Of a stretch of 64,000 nt of DNA, positions 57,908 through 64,000 are shown piece by piece (position 1 is the first letter of the stretch; each line of letters begins with the position of its first letter). The notes under the pieces were generated by a model. That model did not search any database. It was not told where the DNA came from and worked only from the letters and a program-made list of their open reading frames with translations. A program made the translations under genes and the position numbers. The DNA is from Linanthus parryae (Eukaryota; Streptophyta; Magnoliopsida; Ericales; Polemoniaceae): NCBI GenBank assembly GCA_023055425.1, contig JALGPY010000009.1:30795275-30859274 (forward strand), given 5' to 3'.

Positions 57908-59331
57908 TGTAGGGTTTTGATTCATGGATCGCGCAACGGAAGCATAATCAAACAAATAGCCATGCAAAACCCTCCAAGGATCACAAGTCTAGAGCATAAC
58001 GATAGTAAAGGTAAGAAATCATAAACACGCCTTTGGGTTCTCCTTGATGACTTCAAACGCGAATAGTGTCACGTTCTCTATAGTTGATCCACGCCTAGAG
58101 TTGATCCTAGATCTTCAAAAATCCTTGGTGCTAGCCCTAAATAGGAAGAGGATGAAGGAATCACGCAAAACGAGACAAAAAGGGGGTTTCGGCCCCTTTT
58201 TGTCCGACGGGGTGAGGGCGGCGGCAAGGGGTCGGGTTCGGCCTCCTTGTTGCTTGCTCTCTCTCCTTTGTTCTCTCCCACTCTTGTTATGTTCACTAAT
58301 GAGCATAAGTTATGAGGAAGGAAGGAAGGAGGGTCCTTTATATAGTCCAACAACTCCTTGTTAACTACCTAAAGGACTTATTCTAGTCCAACTAGAATTC
58401 AATTTAGTCCCTTCCTTGCAAATTAGTCCCTACTAAGTTTGCAAGGGTTTGCAAAGTGATCCTTCTAATTAATTAATCCAATTAATTAATTCCCAAATCT
58501 AGTTCAACTCTATATAGCGTGTGACCCCATAGGTTCTATCTAGTTGGTAGCAACTACTTGCTAATATGGAGCGGTTTCTAGCAAAACATCCATTCTAGCC
58601 AACTAATAGAATAGTCATCTTGACAACCTTGTACAAGTAATTGTCTCATCCCTTCGCCTCTATATCCGGATTGGACACGATACAAGTCACACTTGTATAT
58701 CCAATCCATAGTTTCTCGATCTATGGGAATAGCCTTATTCGTGCAAATAACATCAATATCCTATATTGATTTATTTGAGTCTGGCCAGACATTCTATAAG
58801 CACTATCCCTCGAGTGGCCTAGGATATTTGCTCCCGTTATGTGGGAGGGGAAAATCCTCTCTACGTCCACTACGATCTCTAAGCTTGCTTCTCATTGTAT
58901 CCAGTACACGCCTTTATAACTACCCAGTCACGGTGTAGCGTTTAACGCTACCAAGATCACAATGATCCACAACTAGAATATCTAGTGACTTCAAGTCTAA
59001 GGATGACAATACCATTGCACCGCGAGAAGCACTTGTGACTCAACATAACATGTATGTAGCCTTCTCGGAGATGGGTCAATCCAGTGCAACATTCCGTAAT
59101 GCACACCTATGTGTTGGATCGTGATATCTCCATATCAATCCAACCCCATACTAGTCTATAGATGATTGTCCCATTAATCATTATACTTGACTAGGGATAT
59201 TTAAGATAAACAACACGATTGTAAATCTAAGGACTTCATTATATTAAATATCCAATAAAAAATAAATGAATTTTCTAGCCATATACAAATTCATACTAAA
59301 CTAGATTGCCTCTAGGGCATCTATTCCAACA
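57908..59331 (-). repeat. 5' LTR of copia element 2
   Basis: 1424 bp, near-identical to 50829-52256. It includes the conserved TTTATATAGTCC TATA region (58335-58345 area) on the plus strand. Confidence 0.93.
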
Positions 59332-59960
59332 GCTAGCGCATTTGCTGTCTTCAGTGGTATTGCTTCTACCCACTTGGTGAACAACTCAGTCGCGGTGAGA
59401 ATAAAATGATTCCCGTGCGAGGTCGGTCGAATGGGACCGATAAAATCCAGAGCCCATGTGTGAAACGGCCATGGTGTTCCCAACGCGTGTAGATGTACGG
59501 CAGGAGCGTGCACTAGATTACCCTTGAATTGGCACTTCTGGCAACGTCTTACTTTGGTGCGGCAATCAGCCTCCATGGTGGGCCAGAAGTATCCAATCGA
59601 GAGGAGCTGTCTGCATAATTTCGCACCTCCCTGGTGTTCCACCTGATGAGAAAGGTCCATCACTTCTTGTGCTTCCTTGCTGTCTCGACATCGCAGCAAG
59701 TTACCTTCATGGCCCCTTCGCCAAAGCAGATTTTCTTGCACCACATATGGGACTGCTTTTCTCTTTAGTTTCTCGGCTTCTTTTCTCGACTCGGGTACAA
59801 TACCCTGGGTGAGAAAGTCAAAAAGTGGTTTCCTCCAATCCGCATCATCGTCGGTAAGAGCAATGAGTAAAGAGTCCTTCATCAGTGCGCAACTCTCGCA
59901 TTTTCCTTGAATCAATGCTGCGGACGTTGACATGTCCTGGCCAATGAATGCCATACCTCT
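59332..59960 (-). pseudogene. Integrase, N-terminal half, Tat copy 2
   Basis: Minus-strand frame with KCESC near 59890, then DADWRKPLFDFL, LLWRRGHEGNLLRC and the zinc-binding HQVEHQGGAKL...CQKCQ. The first catalytic Asp follows in WALDFIGPIRPTSHG, and the frame is open into TANALA at the copia insertion. It is separated from the RNase H frame by a one-base shift near 59925-59950. Confidence 0.88.
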
Positions 59961-62352
59961 GGGCTTTCCGATAGATTGACACCTCACTTTCCCCACAAGC
60001 ATGTTGGTGAATCTTTTCTAACAGTAGTTGTCCCTCTTGCTCGGAGACGCATCGCATGAGTATTCCGCCAGGGCCCTTGTAGTAAAGAGTGTTGTCATGT
60101 ATGCAATACCCCTTTGTGAATGCCCAGTTCTCGCTGCTCGCGCCTTCTGCGATGGCCCGTAAGATTGACTTTCTCCAGTCCGCATCGTCCATGCATTCAT
60201 CGTCGCACGCGTCTTCTGTCAACGCCGAGGATGTTCGCACTTCAATAGATATTTTCGCGGGACATTTGTCCGCACTGAACTTGGATCCCAAGGTAGCTAA
60301 AGCGTCAGCATGCCTATTGTCCGCTCGAGGTTTGTGCTCGTATCTAACGTCGCAGAATTGTTGCACCAATTTCTGTACCAAGGTCCGGTAGGGCAATAAG
60401 TTTATCTCCTTCAAACCATACTCGCCCGAGGCTTGTTTGACAATTAGCTTGGAGTCCCCCATAACCGTCAGATTGCTTACTTGCAAGGACTTTTCCGCGC
60501 GGAGTCCAGCTATGAGTGCCTCATACTCCGCTTCATTGTTGGTGACTGCGAAGTCCAGCTTTGCGGACATTTGTATGACCTCTCCATCTGGTTTGGTCAA
60601 GACTATTCCAATGCCTCCACCTTTCCTTGTTGACGAGCCATCGAAATGGAGCGTCCAATAGGGCAGCTCAACTGCGTAGATTTCAGGTCCCTCCAATTCT
60701 TCTTCAATCACAGGCTCATGACTGTTATCGGGGAACTGTGCTAGCGAATCCGCCACCGCCTGCGACTTGATCGCCCGCGGCCGAACGCATGTGATGTCAT
60801 ATTGGGAAATGGTCATATACCACTTTGCAAATCTTCCCCTAGGCGTGGTGTGAGTCAGAAGATATCGTATGGGATCGCTCTTTGTGATCACCACTACTTT
60901 GTGCGAAGCAAAATATTGTCTCAACTTCTCTATTACAAAGAATAAAGCGAGGCAATGACGTTCGATGTCCGTGTACCTTGATTCTGCGTGCTGCACGTTG
61001 CGAGAGATATAGTAGATGGGCCTTTCTTGACCCTCATACTCCTGAGCTAGGAGAGCTCCTATAGACCTCCTTGTTGATGTCAGATACAACAAGAGTGGTG
61101 ATCCGAGCTGAGGTGCGATCATTACTTTTGAAGATGTCAACAGCTCCTTTAGTTTCCCGAACGCAGCTTCGTGCTCCGCAGTCCAGTTGTATACAACATC
61201 TTTCTTGAGAAGATCACTGAAACAGAAGGTGATTTCGGCGATCGCTAGGATGATTCTTCGCAGATAGGATAGCTTTCCCAAGAAGGTTTTCAAGGCACTC
61301 TGGTTATGCGGCAGAGTCATGCCAGTGATGGCTGATACTTTCGCAGGGTCTGGCTCTATTCCTTGGCGATGTACCACGCATCCCAAGAACTTCCCTGATG
61401 TTACCCCGAATGCGCACTTCATGGGGTTCATCTTCAATTGAAAGCGTCTGCATCTGTTGAACACTTTTCGCAAATCCGCCAGATGGTCTGCCTCCTCCTT
61501 GGAATTGACAACTAGGTCATCCACATAGAATTCCACTTCCTTGTGCATCATGTCGTGGAACAGGGCCATCATGGCCCGCTGGTAAGTCGCACCTGCGTTT
61601 TTGAGGCCAAAAGGCATCACCGTATAGTTGAATACTCCCACCGGGGTGATGAATGCGGTTTTCTGTGCATCTTCGGGGTCCATCTTGATCTGATTGTACC
61701 CACTGAAGCCGTCCATGAAGCTGAACATGCGATGAACCGCGGTCGAATCGATAAGTAAGTCGATGTTGGGAAGTGGAAAATCGTCCTTAGGGCAGAAACG
61801 ATTGAGATCCCGGAAATCCACGCAAATGCGAAGCTGCCCATTCTTCTTTACCACGGGGACAATGTTAGCCAACCATGTGGGATGGTGATTTGGCTCTATG
61901 AATTTGGCATTCAGAAGTTTGACAACTTCTTGCTTGATCTTAACGTTGAGCTCGGGTCTAAAGCTTCTCGTGCTCTGCTTTACCGGTTTGGATCCTGGGA
62001 TTACATCCAACCGATGCATAGTAATGCTCGTGTCCAAGCCCGGAATCTCATCGTATTCCCACGCGAATACGTCTCTGTACTCAGTCAAGAGCTGTAGAAA
62101 TCTTTCCTCCTCTTCACTTGTGAGGTCCGCACTTAGAAATACTGGCATCTTCTTTTCTTCGCTCAGGCTTAGGAATACCTCCTTCAGCTCCTGCTTTTGT
62201 GGTCTGGGTTTGTCTTCCATGCATTCGGACGCTTCTTTGAGTTTCTTTTCTAGAGTGCTTGGCATTGGTTTGTCTGTCTCCGAAACCTGCTCAATTTGGT
62301 TTATTTGCTCAGGGATATCCCCATGCCCGCGTGAGGACACCCCCTCGCACCT
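59845..62352 (-). pseudogene. RT and dual RNase H of Tat copy 2
   Basis: 831 codons open after an in-frame UGA. RT: CVDFRDLNRFCP, FSFMDGFSGYNQIKMDPEDA, FYVDDLVVNS. RT-linked RNase H region: LLLYLTSTRRSIGALLAQE and HCLALFFVIEKLRQYF. A second RNase H follows (LHFDGSSTRKGGGIG, NNEAEYEALIAGL, VMGDSKLIVKQ, NRHADALATLGS) with all four acidic residues. An integrase zinc-domain-like segment then starts (DADWRKSILRAI, IHQHAC, RYGIHWPG) before the frame shifts. RT and both RNase H parts look functional in sequence. Confidence 0.92.
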
Positions 62353-63198
62353 TCATATGCGATAGCATTTCTTCCCGTTGGCGTAGAAACTCTCCATCTC
62401 CTTGCCTTCAGGATCATGTTTTGCTATCCTTTTCAGAGTGTACACGTTCTTTCGCTGGTAGGCAATCCGCGGCGCCTCTTCTCGCGTAGGCGGCTTTTCC
62501 TTGGCATCCTCTCTTGTTACCATCACTCCCGCAGGTGACTGATCTTTGATATCCTCCCATCGGGGAAAAGGAGTGGGGTTGAATGGTCCCGGCGTTTGCT
62601 CATCTGCCATCTCGGTGAACCACACCGCCTCACTGAGATGCGCTTCATCCATGTTGAATGGATTTGTCGAAGCAGGTATCTCAACTATTCTGTCGTTCCA
62701 AATGGCTTTCATCACTTGGTGAGCTGTTGAAGGGACAGCATCAAAGTGATGAATCCAGGCTCGACCTATGATCATGTGATACGTAGTGTTCGCATCTATG
62801 ACATAGAATTTTGCTGAGCACTTGATTTTGCCAATCTGGACACCCAGGCGGATCCATCCTATCGTCATTCTGGAGTCACTTCCGAATCCCATCGGCGGGG
62901 ATGGACGCTTGACAATCTTGTGCTCTGGAATTCCCGCTAGCTTCAGAGTATGGAGCGGAACAACGTTAACTGCTGCTCCTCCGCCAACGAACGCTCTTTT
63001 GAACTCCACGTCATTGATGATGCCCGTCACGTACAGAGGCCTCTGGTGGCTCGCATCTGTCTTCTTGTCGTTTGCGGAAAAGGTTATGACCTTTTCTGTA
63101 GAGCGAGACGCCCTAACGACTTTCCCATTGGAGACTACGAGATCCTCCTCGTAGTCTTCTGCTATCCTTAAGATCGCCTTTGTCATCTCCTTCGGCAT
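62353..63198 (-). pseudogene. Protease of Tat copy 2, active-site Asp lost
   Basis: 281 codons starting in the gag-protease junction (MTKAILRIAEDYEEDL) and ending KKCYRI then UGA, as in copy 1. The active-site motif reads FVGGGAAVNVV instead of the FVDGGAAVNVV of copy 1, which removes the catalytic Asp. A one-base deletion near 63190 puts it out of frame with gag. Confidence 0.88.
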
Positions 63199-64000
63199 TT
63201 TTCTGATAAATTCATCTCGTCGAAGAACCTGTTGAACCCGTGCGACCCCTTCATCCGGTCTGTACGTTCGTCCTCCGTGTCTATGCTGTAGTCCTCATCA
63301 TGATGGATCTCGGCAATGATGGGTAGACCATCCTCTGCGACCTCTTCAAGATCCACAATCGAGATCATAGCGACCTCTTTGCCTTTTGATTCTTGCTCCG
63401 CATGGGGAGGGAGTGGATTGTTGCGCACATCCTGCCTTTGATCACTGACGATCAGTTCGCCATTCTTCATCTTTTGGCTAAACACGATTCTGAGCTTCTT
63501 GCAGTCCGTCGTGGGATGCATGACCTTTCCGTGATATTCGCACCATTTCGGGTCCCTCACCATCTCCCTGGAGGGTGCCTTTTCGAGCGGCGGTAGGACA
63601 CCGTCCTTACGCCATTGTCTGCAAAGGTTGCTTGCTTCTTCCACCGAACATGGCAGAGGTGGTGCATCAAAGTTCACTATCTTCGGCTGCTTTTGGGGTG
63701 AGACCGTATTCACTTCAGCCTCGTGTCCCCTCTTGTAGCTCAATCTTCCGATATTGAAAGTAGTACCGCCCGAGGATCGCTCAGGGGCGTTCCTCTTTTT
63801 CTGCCTCTCTACTATAGGCTCAATGTTTTTCGTGCATTCGATTAGCTTCGAAAACGTAGGTGTCTGCAGGTTGATAAGCATACCTTTGTACTCGTCTCGC
63901 ATGCATTGCAGGAATATTTCCACGAGTCTGCTTTCGACTATCACATCTTTGCATTCCAAGGACTTAGCCCTGAACTTCTTGATGAAGGTTATTCTGTCTT
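63183..64000 (-). pseudogene. Gag of Tat copy 2, N-terminus outside window
   Basis: Open from the right edge (DRITFIKKFRAKS) through IECTKNIEPIVERQKK and the zinc-binding-like CEYHGKVMHPTTDC to a stop at 63183. The stop follows the one-base deletion at the gag-protease junction. It is closely similar to copy 1 gag. Confidence 0.85.

Larger units (their letters stand above)
50829..59331 (-). mobile_element. Ty1/copia element 2, nested in the integrase of Tat copy 2
   Basis: LTRs of 1428 bp (50829-52256) and 1424 bp (57908-59331) differ at roughly 25 sites by eye (about 98% identical). A perfect GCTAG duplication flanks it (50824-50828 and 59332-59336). The primer site is complementary to initiator tRNA-Met. 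One gag-pol region (52271-56220) has one frameshift and two stops. Its LTR divergence resembles that of Tat copy 1. Its insertion interrupted an otherwise open integrase frame. Confidence 0.95.
42038..64000 (-). mobile_element. Ty3/gypsy Tat-type retrotransposon, copy 2, runs off the right edge
   Basis: It begins with an LTR (42038-42655) homologous to those of copy 1. Rightward come the antisense PMD gene, second TATA, 54 bp repeats, hairpins, integrase (split by a copia insertion at 50829-59331), dual RNase H, RT, protease and gag, which is open at the edge. Unlike copy 1 it keeps RNase H and integrase. A second, archaeal-type RNase H after the RT-linked one is a hallmark of the Tat lineage. 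It is broken by a few frameshifts and a protease active-site change. The 5' LTR and right target duplicate are outside the window. Confidence 0.9.

Overview
This window is eukaryotic plant nuclear DNA, most likely from a eudicot, and almost all of it is transposable-element sequence. The signs are spliced plant-type genes, FAR1-type and plant mobile domain (PMD) proteins, Ty1/copia and Ty3/gypsy polyproteins, a CACTA element, and many nested insertions with target-site duplications (TSDs). I found no intact host gene. The species cannot be named from the sequence.

Layout. 1-2276: degraded FAR1-related/MULE transposase gene. 2784-7653: three head-to-tail copies of a small non-autonomous LTR element, with four LTRs. 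8084-35388: an old Ty1/copia element (TSD AAACA), split by a 20.6 kb insertion at 12561-33201. That insertion is a long solo LTR (TSD GAATA/GAAAA), itself invaded by a 4.8 kb non-autonomous CACTA element (15436-20263, TSD ATT) and a 12.5 kb Ty3/gypsy element of Tat type (20366-32846, TSD CTACT). 35394-42037: mostly non-coding DNA with several repeat families and a broken RNase H1 N-terminal/viroplasmin-like gene. 42038 to the right edge: a second, longer Tat element, split inside its integrase by a young copia element (50829-59331, TSD GCTAG).

The most notable system is the pair of Tat elements. Gag, protease, RT, two RNase H domains and integrase lie on the minus strand. Between pol and the 3' LTR, on the opposite strand, sits a six-exon gene for a PMD protein with its own TATA-like box and a 5'UTR intron. 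Aligning the two copies shows mainly synonymous differences across the PMD exons, so the protein was under selection while the family was active. Both copies are now broken by a few stops, and copy 1 also by a frameshift. Each element also has a second plus-strand TATA box, an array of about 54 bp repeats and three short hairpins between the PMD gene and pol. Copy 1 has lost RNase H and most of integrase through a deletion with a 5 bp microhomology. Its primer-binding site matches the 3' end of plant tRNA-Trp.
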